From Diplocarpon mali (lineage: Eukaryota; Ascomycota; Leotiomycetes; Helotiales; Drepanopezizaceae), in assembly GCA_024741835.1 (NCBI GenBank), contig JAENRP010000013.1:186001-250000 (forward strand): 64,000 nt of DNA. Direction: 5' to 3'. The position numbers and the translations under genes were made by a program. The notes under the pieces are model-generated. The model had not been told where the DNA came from. It did no database searches and saw only the letters and a program-made list of their open reading frames with translations. Shown here in pieces: positions 37,137 to 47,939 of the stretch (position 1 is the stretch's first letter; the number at the start of each line of letters is the position of its first letter).

Positions 37137-38184
37137 ATGCTCGAAATAAAATCTCTCTCGCAATTCAACGCCCTCAAACCCACGCCTCTGCTTATCATCG
37201 ATTTCTATGCGACCTGGTGCGGCCCCTGCAAACAGATCAGCCCGGTGTTCACTCGCCTCTCCACACAGCACTCCTCCTCGGCAAGCGTGATATTCGCGCA
37301 GATAGACGTGGACAAGGCGAAAGATGTCGCGCAATTGTGTGGTATCAGCGCAATGCCGACCTTTCAATTCTTTAGGGGCGGGAAGAAAGTTGATGAAGTG
37401 AAGGGAGCGGATGTGCAACAGTGTAAGGGATCTTATTTTCTCCATTTCACGCCCAATGTCTGGGTTTCGGGTATCGCTAGATGGACCTTTTGCAAAATAT
37501 AGCAAGGGGGCGAATCTTATTACGAACTGACTCCTTTTTCACTCAGTGACGACCAAGATCGGCTATTATACTGGGCTGGTGGCTAAGGAGGGTCCTGTAC
37601 CCACGAGTACGACTGGGACGAAAGCTGGAGGTGGTAAACCCGAGGATAGAAAGGGACCGGAGAGCCTAAGGGGTGCGATCGATATCGAGAGCGGTCGATT
37701 ATTGGGGACTACGCTGTTGAGTTCAATCCGGAATATTGCATCCCCACCTCCAGCAGGCTACGCCCTATCCTCTCTCTCCGGACCGAAAATACTAGCCTAC
37801 ATCCCCTTTACCACGACAGTGATCCCATCATACATCTCCTTCAAAATCGATACGAAAACCCTCTCCTCGGCGCCTTCACGGATCACAGTCGGCAGCAACG
37901 TGCCTGTGATCGTGAAGAAGGTGAAAAACAAAGATGGCAGTGAGACGGAGACGAATGACCTGGATATGGAAAGCAGTATTTTTAAGGCGGAGAACACGCA
38001 GGTCTTCAATGTGTTCTCGGACGACTATGTGGAGGGCAGGGTAGAGCTCAAGTTGAAAGCCAGTAAATTCGGGGCTGGGCAGGGGGTAAGTAATCTGGTG
38101 GTGAGAATCGAGAAGAATTTGAGCGGGGAGGAAGGGACAGCTACGAAGGTTGGCGAGGTGGATATTATTGGCTTGAAGGTTTGA
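37137..38184 (+). CDS. thioredoxin with a C-terminal beta-sandwich-like domain
   Basis: Exons 37137-37422 and 37547-38184, with a 124-bp intron (donor GTAAGG, acceptor TCAG) at the thioredoxin boundary, give 307 residues. Residues 1-100 are a classic thioredoxin: DFYATWCGPCK with the active-site WCGPC at 27-31 and the cis-proline in AMPTF (about 74), so it should reduce disulphides in cytosol or nucleus. From about residue 135 a second domain begins (LRGAIDIESGRLLG, then ILAYIPFTTTVIPSYISFKI and EVDIIGLKV). Its layout recalls the PITH domain that follows thioredoxin in TXNL1-type, proteasome-associated proteins, but similarity is weak and the domain may be fungal-specific. There is no signal peptide. 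An upstream in-frame ATG at 37104 exists; 37137 is preferred because the thioredoxin fold begins just after it. Confidence 0.88.
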
Positions 38185-39949
38185 ATGTAAGAGGAAAGAT
38201 TATGCCGATTAAGTTTTACAATGATACCACTGATTTTTACTTTTCATTCTGCACTCTTCTTCTTTCCCGGTATGCGAAATCGCTTTCACTCAGGAGCACA
38301 GCTTAGGGGTTTGCTCCAGTCTTCCGCAAGGTCGTTTCCGTTTCCCACCATAAAACTCGGACCAAGACAGCTCATTTTCGACGGTCATCAGCGACCTCAA
38401 AATTTGGACTTTTTAATCGTTCCCTTGAGAGAGTTTTTTCTCCTGTCCGTCACACGTCGTCTAGCGAGCTTTGCTTCTCACTACGAAAATAGAATAAGGG
38501 ATCGGTGTCTCGGTTAATGTAGTTGGAGAAGGAGATAGAACACCATGATCGTTCCCACATAGCGTATTCCATTATATGCCGAGGTTTTGGACTCTAAAAT
38601 CGTGGTACTTGGTTGACGAAGCGTATTAAAAGGGACGGAGTTTTTGCTTTTCTTCAGGAAATCTAGCACGTCAGATAATGCGAAACGACGCCAGATCGGT
38701 AGGCCGACTTAAAAGCCTACAATGCACTTTTTCATCCTCCGCTATGCAAGCGAGGAGACTTCACTATTTATGCCGAAGTTTAGCAGGGTGCAAAGTAGGA
38801 TTTGGAAATCCGAGGACGGCGAACGTTTGGCAGTGGCCGGCTATTGATAACGCGATACCAACTAGCCCAAAAGAAAATCTGATGCTCTGCATGTTTCGGC
38901 TCTCCGCTTTTGAGAGATGAAACGCCGATTCGTTCTCTCTGAATGCTGCCAGCTCTAATCTATCAATACGAGAGCGGGCCCAGGAGGAGAAACTTTCCTG
39001 GCGTTAGATGAAGGCGGTAAAGAGAGTTGCGAAGCCTTCTGGGGGTGGTTGTATGCTCTCAGGCTCTCGAGTTTGCCGGAGTTGGAGGGATGTGCAAGAT
39101 GGGCTTGGCGTGTTCTGGCAGCTTGGTCCAAGAAAATATTGCTTTCGTTCCTTTTAGTAATTTCAATTTGTTTTCTGGATAAATAAGTTTGCATGACTAT
39201 TTCGAAAATCTGCATCCCCACAACAAGTAGCCTTCTTTCCTGAGCTTATCCCCCAGTGTTCTGCAATTCCCGAGTTGTCGAGGGCTCGACTGGCATGCCC
39301 TCTCGCACTCTGAGTCTGGTTACCATCCTGCTTTGTTTACAGCACAATCTTAAGCGAGCAAATCATTGGTTACTCTGGACAAAGAGCAAAAGTCGCACAG
39401 CGCGTCGCGATTTTTACAACAATTTTTTTAAAAGCTTTCAATGATCTTCTCAAACCCCAACAGTTTCCAATTCAAGGTTCCACTCTTCTCGTTGGCGTGC
39501 TGGCAGGTAATCTAAAGGATGTGGTTAATCATGCGTGATCCATCTCTCTTGAACCTTCTCGACAATCGCCACGAGTTATTATGCGAGGAATACTAACAAG
39601 CTCCACGGGATTGCCTTTAACTTAGCCTATTTTAATACTGCAGTTTGATTGCTTCGGCTCCGTAGCGTTTTGGGGGTGTATTTGTGTCGAGGGGACTTCG
39701 TACGATGTTCAACGTGTCTCCCTGCTCGCCTTTATAGGATTAAAGAACGACTCATCTTAAAACATCAAGAAGATCTTCTGCTCCTTGCATGATTTCTTTC
39801 TTGAGGAAGGTTTTTTTCAGGTGTAAGTGACGCGGTATGTATTTTATGAAACCTTGCGATTGCAATTAATAGCGGATTGACTTTGGGCTTGCTGGTGACG
39901 CGAAGCGATGTTATATTTTTCTACTATGAGTCTATCACTCCATCTGATA
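38185..39949. other. intergenic region, no gene seen
   Basis: 1.8 kb between the thioredoxin gene and the 3' end of the subtilase pseudogene. Frames are below 100 codons and show no motifs. No repeats were noticed. Confidence 0.45.
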
Positions 39950-41971
39950 CTAGAAGTAAGAGCCGGCCACGTTTGGAGGGAAGTACGAGTTCGTATAGCC
40001 CCCGAGCCAGCCAACCGTGTCCAGGCCCAGGACCGTGGCGGGATTTGTGCCATTGACATTCACAATGTCGAGACGGGTCTGCTTCGTGGCCATGACTTTG
40101 GACCAGTAGAAGTACGGATAGAGGTACCGGGACGGCTTGGAAACTTCGATACTGCCGTTCACGCTGCCCTCTCCAGAAAAAGGCGTCGTACCGAGGGAGA
40201 AGAATGGCTCCCATATGTTGAGCCCCTTACCAAGCACAGGGAAGTCATTCATATTGGCGGAAACACCAGCCTACAGGATACTGACTGTTTCTGCGGTGCC
40301 CGAGGTGACCTTGATGAAGCCGCTGTAGACAGGTATGTGCGTCCTGTTCAGGCTGGCATCCGGGGTGACGCTAATGCCAACCCTCTCCTTTTGCCCCGGG
40401 GCAACGGTGAGGATTACTGGGGCTACGATGACTCCGGAATATTTCTGGTCTGTATCAGGTACTGCGCTGATCGCCCAGTTGAAGTCGACCCCGTAGGTTG
40501 AGTTGAAGCCATAGACATTGGTGGCGGGCTCGTGGGTCAACTGATAGGTTGCTACCGTAGTCCCAACATTCTCCACGTAGAACGAGGGGTTTCGCACGAA
40601 ATTCGCGGTATCATTCAGCGCGATGTTTACTTCGCTGAGAGCATTCTGAGCATGGATCATGTGGTATGCATCCACGAGGCCGGCTATGGGGTGTCAGTAA
40701 CGCGTCGAACAATCTTCGAGTCGCTTTCAGATTACCTCCTTGCTGGGTCACCGAAGCCAGGAATGGAAAGCTTGCTGTCTCGTCGTTGTAGTTCAGGGGC
40801 TTAGCTGTTGCTGATAGCACGCTGTTGATGATCTTAGGACTGACCTTCTTTCCCTTCGCTTGTAGATTTAAGACCACAACTCCAGCCACGAACGGGCAAG
40901 CCATAGATGTCCCAGATAGAACTGCATATCCACCATACGAGGCGAGATAACTTGAAAGAATCAGGCCTCCTGGTGCCGAGACGACTGGGGCAATGGTGTT
41001 CTTGGCAGTCAAGCCGTAGGATGAGAATAGCTCATGCTTCCCACCAGTGACAAGATTCACGGAACCCGGGGATTGAACAACAACTACTGGGGAGCTTACG
41101 AAAGACACTTTGACCGTACTTCCAGCTGCCAGATCTATGATCCACTGCTCACCCAAGTCAGTAGGGACAAGACCCGCCCCAACGACAGCAGTGTTTGTGA
41201 TACTTGGGGTTTGTAACCCAGCCACATCATTGTATACAAGAACATAACGTGCTCCTGCTGCGACCGCATTGGTGATTTTGACATGGAAGTTGCAGCCTCC
41301 ACAACGAATCAGAGCCACCTTTCCGGTAAAGTCCTAGGCCAGGGCATTGCAGGCATCTTCCACCGTCGTGGTGTTGAGGCTGGTAGCAGCCAACGCGAGG
41401 TCGACGTCGAAGAAGTTTCCGATTCCTAGAGCATAGATGAAGTCTGAGCTCGTACCATTGTTCGTCGAGAACGATCCAGAAAGACCAAACGTTGGTGTGT
41501 TGGTATTATCAACCTAGCCAACGGAAGTTACACCAGTACCAGATGCTGCCGAAGGCGCGAAAAAAAGACCAGCTGTGCCGGAAATTCCAGCAGCGAGCAT
41601 GCATGGAGTACCAAGAACCACAATAGCCGCAGTTGCAGCAGACCACGGACTAAAACTCAACTTAGCGAGGACTACGACCACAGGCGAACGAAGACTTACT
41701 CCTCAGGACATCCATTGTTAGAACCGATACTTGATGTGATAATATCAGCGCCCTTATTACGAGCCATGATGAAATCCTGGATCAGGATATCCGAGGGTAC
41801 AGAATCCAAGCTACTTACCTGCGCAGGCTCAAAGGTCACGATGTATGCACCTGAGACGATCTCCTCATTCAGCACCTATTCCTTGAAGCCATGAGGGGGA
41901 GTAGGACTCTGAGCAAAGACTAGAGATCCTGCCTGTAGAAGCACCACAAGGTGATGAGAGAGGACAAACAT
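39950..41971 (-). pseudogene. subtilisin-like serine protease (S8, PA-domain type), decayed
   Basis: Remains of a secreted subtilase. It begins with a signal peptide (MFVLSHHLVVLLQAGSLVFA) and an inhibitor-I9-like piece (GAYIVTFEPAQ), then jumps to SDILIQDFIMARNKGADII. The Asp and His catalytic blocks that belong between are missing, in frame. Downstream are TPCMLAAGISGTAGLFF, a PA-domain piece (GKVALIRCGGCNF), the catalytic serine block SGTSMACPFVAG and a C-terminal beta domain. Two introns still splice in frame: 41650-41699 (joining to PWSAATAAIVV) and 40684-40735 (restoring QQGAGLVDA). Four in-frame stops, all TAG, lie at 41876-41878, 41514-41516, 41334-41336 and 40271-40273. CAG-to-TAG by RIP would explain them, but base composition here is not otherwise RIP-like. 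Non-functional as a protease regardless of the stops. Confidence 0.88.
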
Positions 41972-44900
41972 ATTGCTCGTACTGAAGTGCGCTGACACTG
42001 ACGGCTGCCGGGGATACACATGGACTCCTCATGATTCTGATACGTCTTCGAGATGTGGAGCATCTCCAGGTATATCAGCTCAGCAGGCTGAAATTTCCCG
42101 TCGCGACATATCAAAAATACGACACATTTCCGCCGCCATTCGTGAGCAAAGCACGTTGCTGCCCATATTCAGAATAATACTCTCAACTCGATCTCAAACT
42201 CGAAATTAAGACGAGCGGCTGTAAGCTGTTCAAATCGTGCCAAACCGTCGGTGAAACTGGGATACATTGTTGAACTTCCTCTTGAAGATACGTCTCAGTC
42301 TCCCCTCCCCGAAAAGCAGCCTATCTAAGGATATCTGACGCGAGACTTGCGCATAGACGCACTCGTATCTGCGGAGGTGGGTGTGCTAGGTAGTTTCTCC
42401 GAAGTAAACTAGGGTTTAGAGTTAATTGGAGTCGTGCAGGTAATTGAGAAAGAATCCTCGCTTCGCCCAGAACCAGGGGCCAATTCGCGGGCTAATCTTC
42501 GCTAAATTCACAACAAAACGATGTCTGCATATACAGTACCAACATATAGTGCGCATATCATGATTATTTCTGCTGCAAAAGAACCAGGCTTGGATTTTTC
42601 GTCACTATAGCTGATGCGAGACAGTGCATTGCCGTACACCCTTGGCGCGACGGTTTGTGACTTCCTGAGCCCAGTCAGTATGTCAAAAAGCTTCTCGGGC
42701 TAGTATCGTGTTAGACCCGGCGATAAGAAATATGAGACTGTAATACATACTACTTTTAGCGGTGAGGGGACGGGATTGTTACTCATTGTCTCTTCGTCAT
42801 GTTCAACATCGTCTCAGGGCGTAAACCCAGACTTCATAGTCTCCAAGATTGGGCAGGGCGTAAAGATCACTTGGAAGTTTGCTGCAGAATTGCTGGTGAG
42901 AGAATTTACCTTGATAAGTTCGAATACTTGGATACCGGAGCCCGCGGGTCATAGTTGTAAGTATGATGTTTATCATGAGCATATACCAGAGGCTGGCCTC
43001 GACCTTTTATGTTTGAAGGGTTGGTAGCACAATCATTTTCGAGTCTCCTCAAACTGGTTGGCGCATCGCCGTTTCCAGCAATCCTTAAAACATTTGATTC
43101 TATGACATCCCTGTCGAAGCTTGTTGGAGGAAGGAGAAGTCTCGAGTTAAGAAGAGATGATGGTCCCAGGAGCGAATGGACGTTTAACAACTAGGATTTG
43201 GTAAAAGAACTTGATACTCGTTCTATCGTCGTATGTAGAAACTGTCCCAGAGTCCTTTTCAGGTCCAATAATGTAGGTCATTTTGAACCTGGATCCGCGG
43301 ATCACCAGTGTCCAGCACGAATCGAGAAAAACTCACGTATTGGCCAGAAAGGCGGCAATGCTTTTGACAATTATTGAGGAGGGATGTACTATAGTTTGAT
43401 CAGTTGCATTAGTAGCTGTCGATATCGCAACCATCTGCGAAGATTAGACAGCCGGTATTTTGTCTCCGAGAAAGGATATTCAATGGCTTCACGCCACATG
43501 CTCCAAGTTTGTGCAACCTTTTCAGCAGTTCAGAGTTGAAGCAAGGTAAGCCCTCGTCGTGGTCTGTATGACAAAGACTTAAAGAAGTTGAATCCTTGAG
43601 TTAAATTTCCTCAAGATGGCCCTACTATTTAAAACTATCTATACTATCTTTTAAAGTAGACCCTGAGAATGGCTCTTGAAACGGCCGTTAGAATAGCCCT
43701 GCTAATAAATTGCTTAAATGTAATCGAGGTTTCATATATGACGCATTCTTTAAACCTTTAACTAAGTAGCCCTTTGCAATAGCCTTGAAGATAGCCTCAA
43801 GAATAGCTTTTGGAACAGTCCTACTGGTGAATCACTCCATTATCTTTAAATTTTATATGCAAAATACCCTTTTTATTCCTTATAGCAGACCTTGGCAATA
43901 GAGGTCTCAAAAATTTATCCCGTAGCTTACGAAGGGCTACAATTTCTAGAGCTAGCGATGGGACACAAATAAAATAAAACTATATAATAAAGTACTTTTT
44001 ACTATTTAATTAAGAGTTCGCAGATTCAGTATGAGCTACTCTCTTACTACCAATTTGCCCGTGGAGAAGCGAGGTCCCTGGCCCCGGAGCTTTCGAAGGG
44101 CCGCCGGGGCGAAGACCTCGAATCATAAGCTGCCTTTTTCCCCGTTATATCCTTTCGTTGGTACCTGCATATGACAATCACGACTAAGGCGCAAATTTTA
44201 TATAAAGTTTAAAAAAGAAGACTCTCATATTATTAAGATTATACCATGGAGATATGTATGCAAACGTTATCACAATATGGTAGTTAGGTTTTAGGATTAT
44301 TATTGCATTAGAAAAGAGCTGTTCTGTTACTAGCTGGCTTCAATTTGTAATCCTAGATGATATAACAGCCTTGATATATATCATTAGCAGGTTTAAAGTA
44401 TATGTTTAAGAGTAAATAAAAGTATCAGCATTTAATCGGTCTTTATTCTCCTTACTTTATTCTACGCAAGTAAATGTAAGAATACCTTAGGAAATGATTA
44501 TTTAAGAATCTCTTTAACGTTACTATTGATAGATTTAGTTTGTAGTATATCGAATAAAGGCTAAACATCGTATTATGAGTTACTAGACAGAAAATTGCAG
44601 GGAAAATAATGAGCTTTATATATTTTTTGAATGTAGTATTAGTATGCGTATTTTAAAAAGAAAAGCTTGCGAATAGATTGATATTTTGTTTATTCAATTG
44701 CCATTGATAGTACTGATGCAATCTGAATAGTAGGCAAAGAGGTATATACATGATACTGCTTTTAATATTCTCGCTTAAACAGCGAATATAAGTCCACTAG
44801 TGCTGAAAGGTAGCAAAGATCTCTTTGCATGTTTTTCGCTCAATTTATTTTTTCCATGATACACAATCGGCCTCACCACGCGGAACTATCTTTTGTTAAA

Positions 44901-47037
44901 CCTGCCGCTCGTTTACAAATCGAGGAATTGTCCCCAATTTAATTTGTGTGTAGATGCCTCAGCTCCAAAACCTCAAGTCAACATTTCGGCTTACCTGATT
45001 CCAGGGGCACGATTAAAATTTTCTAAGATATCAGCGTAATAGGTTGGAATCATCTCGAATATGATCGGCTTATATGGAGAAAGTGCTAATTGCCATGACG
45101 ATACGCAGTCAGTCAGTAGAGCATTGGTTTGTTTGCGTGCTATTGAGTGTCAGGATTTACGGCGCAATGCCTCCAAAACCATATACCTGTGTCTCCAGAG
45201 CAGTTTTGTAAATTTGCATGCAGTAAAGTCGTGTACAGCGAGCCCCTTGCTATCACGGCTCATGGATTGAGAAGCTACTGGTCCTGGTAATGAACCCATG
45301 CCCAGGCGTGGAGACAAGAAATTCATATGGCCTATTTTCAAAGAAAATGGCGCTGATTACCCTGTTGGATGGTCGCAGAATCGCTGTGTAGTCACATAGT
45401 CTGCTTGGTAGTTACGTAAATAATGAAACAAAGTTGAACGCCAAATATCCTAAACGCTGCTTTAGGGGGTTTTATTGGTATCACAAGGTATGTATACGAA
45501 AGAATTTGTTCTACAGTTCTAGCTGTGGTATTGTTAATGTTGTTCTATAAACAAAAAAGGGGAGAGAACTCGAGTAGGTATGTTTGCCTATGCCAAGGCT
45601 CGCATGTGACCTGGCTCGTACGCCTGATCTGTGCAACTCCATCCTAACCCGTAGTAACCCCCTGTCATAAGATTCCCATAGTTTTACTACATAGTAATAC
45701 CAACCTATCCGGCTTCCGTCATCTGATTTACCGCTGATCATAGTTTGAGGCAGCAAAGCTTGACTCGACTGTAGTTGTTTGGCAAGTAGTAATTAACAGC
45801 TTAGAATTGGTGGTTGCTGTATCGCTGCGCTAACTCAAAAAAAAACATGCCGTTAGATATAGATAGCTAAAGCAATTTCTGTAGACTATACTGCGAAGCA
45901 TAGTTATGACATAACTTATTATGCATTTGGTGATGCCGGGAGCAAAGTGTTGGAGGTTTTCGCACGTGCTCCAAAATCTCTAAGATAATAATGATTAATG
46001 ATTTCAGATGCTGGCTTTCGATTTGACTAGATAGAGTCTTGAAACTGCACTCAAAAATGAGTTTACTTCAAGGAAAGTAGGCTTGAGAGCAATATGCCTA
46101 CATGAAGAGTCTCATAAGTGTCGCCACGTGATCATTCACGTGAACTAAATTGATTGAAACGAGTAGGATGTGACCAGCGGTAAATATACACTAAGCTACA
46201 TCATGAGCAGCGGTATATAGTTCAGGCTTGACTAGAAGTTCCGGAATACAGTTCTCTTCTTTGTAGATGGCGCGAGAGAGTGACCTGGTTTTATTGTAAT
46301 CTACCGCTAGTGCACAAGTACAAATACCATTCGGACATCGAGTCCTATCATGCCTTTTAGATCGCTTAGAACTCCCCCAACCCAAAATGTTCTCGAGTGG
46401 AATAGAATTGATTCCATGGCCGGGCTTGATATCGGAATCGTCCTGTGTAAATCGCTGGTGAAAACGTTAGACCTGAATCACGTACCCCAACCACTTGCAA
46501 AAGTATGACCTGCATCTGAGCGGCTTCACTTCATGATTATACGGTCCCGGTAAAATCCAGTTGTAAAACGCTCCTTCAGTGTAGTCTGAGTCTCACCGCG
46601 GGATCATGTAGCAGCATGTTATGTGTTGTGGAAGCAAGTTGGTGTTGGGTCAGTCGAGCGAGCCTGTTCTACTGAACATACTGCTGTGTATATTCTTCTT
46701 TCAGTGCCCCCTGATTGGTAAAGAAAAGCAAAAGAAAACCAGAAACCTGCCAGGTCTTGCGCCTAGATAAAACCCCCTGGCACCCTTGCAATGCTCCACC
46801 TCGATGTCCATCACCGAGGTATTCCCCCGAAAACTCCGCGGGGGCTTCAAAATAAGCCCAGCAACTCCGGTGGCTCCATAGCCACATCCCACTCTTACAA
46901 GCGAAGACTCCGTGAGTCGTTTCGTGAAAGCACGAGGATTACAGCGACTGACAGCTGTCCAGCGCCCCCGGTGGTTTCGATACTGCTTCAGGCGCACAGT
47001 GCCTCGCCCCATGTCCGAAGGGGGCCCAGTTCGAAGA
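41972..47037. other. AT-rich intergenic region with probable transposon relics
   Basis: 5 kb without a supportable gene. From about 43560 to 44860 the sequence is very AT-rich, full of TAA/TAG in all frames, with degenerate recurring words such as AAGAATAGCC, and looks like heavily mutated repeat DNA. At 42760-43190 both strands have open frames of 80-95 codons with ordinary composition, possibly an exon of an unrecognised gene. A candidate tRNA-like D-arm near 45110 has no matching T-arm. Nothing else was identified. Confidence 0.45.
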
Positions 47038-47939
47038 TCATACTGTTTCTGGACTGCCCGCTGTCTCCATCAATTGTGATATACCTCCTGTCAACATAGA
47101 GAGTCTCTCTTCAAGTTTCTGGTTCTGTATCTTCAAAGCCGCCACTTCTGTTCGGCTGGCCTCAAGCTCGGTCCTTAGGTCCTGGATGCATTTTTGCTGC
47201 CGGTCCCTATACAATCTCTGGGCTGCCCTGTTTTGGGCGCGGCGTCTCTGCATGGTTGTTAGGAAGCGGTCTCTTGAGGACGAAGGGGTGGTTCACGCTG
47301 GTCTTGGATTCGGTACTTGACTCAGTCCCAATCTCGATCGATATCGGCGACAAGCATTGGCCGAGACTGTTGTAATTCTCCACGGTGTCTGCCGGACGGG
47401 TTCCAACGAATTGTGGCTGGGGAAAACTCTGAGCTTGATCAGCAACTCACAATGTGACAGAGGGGAAGCTGGGCCTCTGACCTGTCTGGTGTAATGGCTG
47501 TGAATCGGCCCACATGCGTGCGGGACCTCGTCGTATGAGCCGCCGATATTCTCCTGCAGGGCAAAGCTGTTACAAGGATGGACATTCATCGTCTCTTCCA
47601 GCTTTATGTCGAATTCCCCGAACGAAGACCATGACCCCATCGTCCGAGAATCCTGCGGTATGTATGCAACGTTTTCGTCCGAGTCTTCCTGCCGCTGTTC
47701 AGAGCCGATCTCTGAGAATGTCAACACAGATGGTATCTGATCAGGGTATGTGAGTTGTAGCGCGGGAAACAGGAATGTTTGGATGCACAAACATTATCGT
47801 TGCTCTGGAAGCCGATCATGGCTGCAACGTTGTCGGCTTGCTCGTGAGTAGGCTCCTTGTCTTTCATCATACTCAAAAACTTGCTTCTGTACTTCGCTAC
47901 AGCTGGCTTTGCGGCACTGTTGTTTCGAATCACGTTCAT
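47038..47939 (-). CDS. bZIP transcription factor (AP-1/Yap-like basic region)
   Basis: Exons in transcript order: 47939-47793, 47736-47482, 47416-47297 and 47247-47038; 243 residues. Each join keeps frame at phase 0: QSNDN-IPSVLTF, HYTRQ-PQFVGTR, ESKTS-RRRAQNR. The last exon carries the DNA-binding basic region RRRAQNRAAQRLYRDRQQK, close to the NxxAQxxFR signature of Yap/Pap1-type factors but with Tyr for Phe, followed by a leucine-zipper-like helix (IQDLRTELEASRTEVAALK, then LEERLSML). The 49-bp intron before it has a CTAAC branch site. The N-terminal part is polar and acidic, with no other domain. The start is the first Met in a frame closed upstream by TAA near 48018. The C-terminus is the first stop and could be extended by another intron, so the end is less certain. 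Confidence 0.82.

Noticed and set aside
39908..40501. 197-codon plus-strand frame opposite the subtilase
   Set aside because: It is antisense to the recognisable subtilase C-terminus and has no motif of its own.
45095..45180. tRNA-like segment (AGTCAGTAGAGCATTGG resembles a D-arm)
   Set aside because: No T-arm GGTTCGA-type sequence or acceptor pairing at the right distance.
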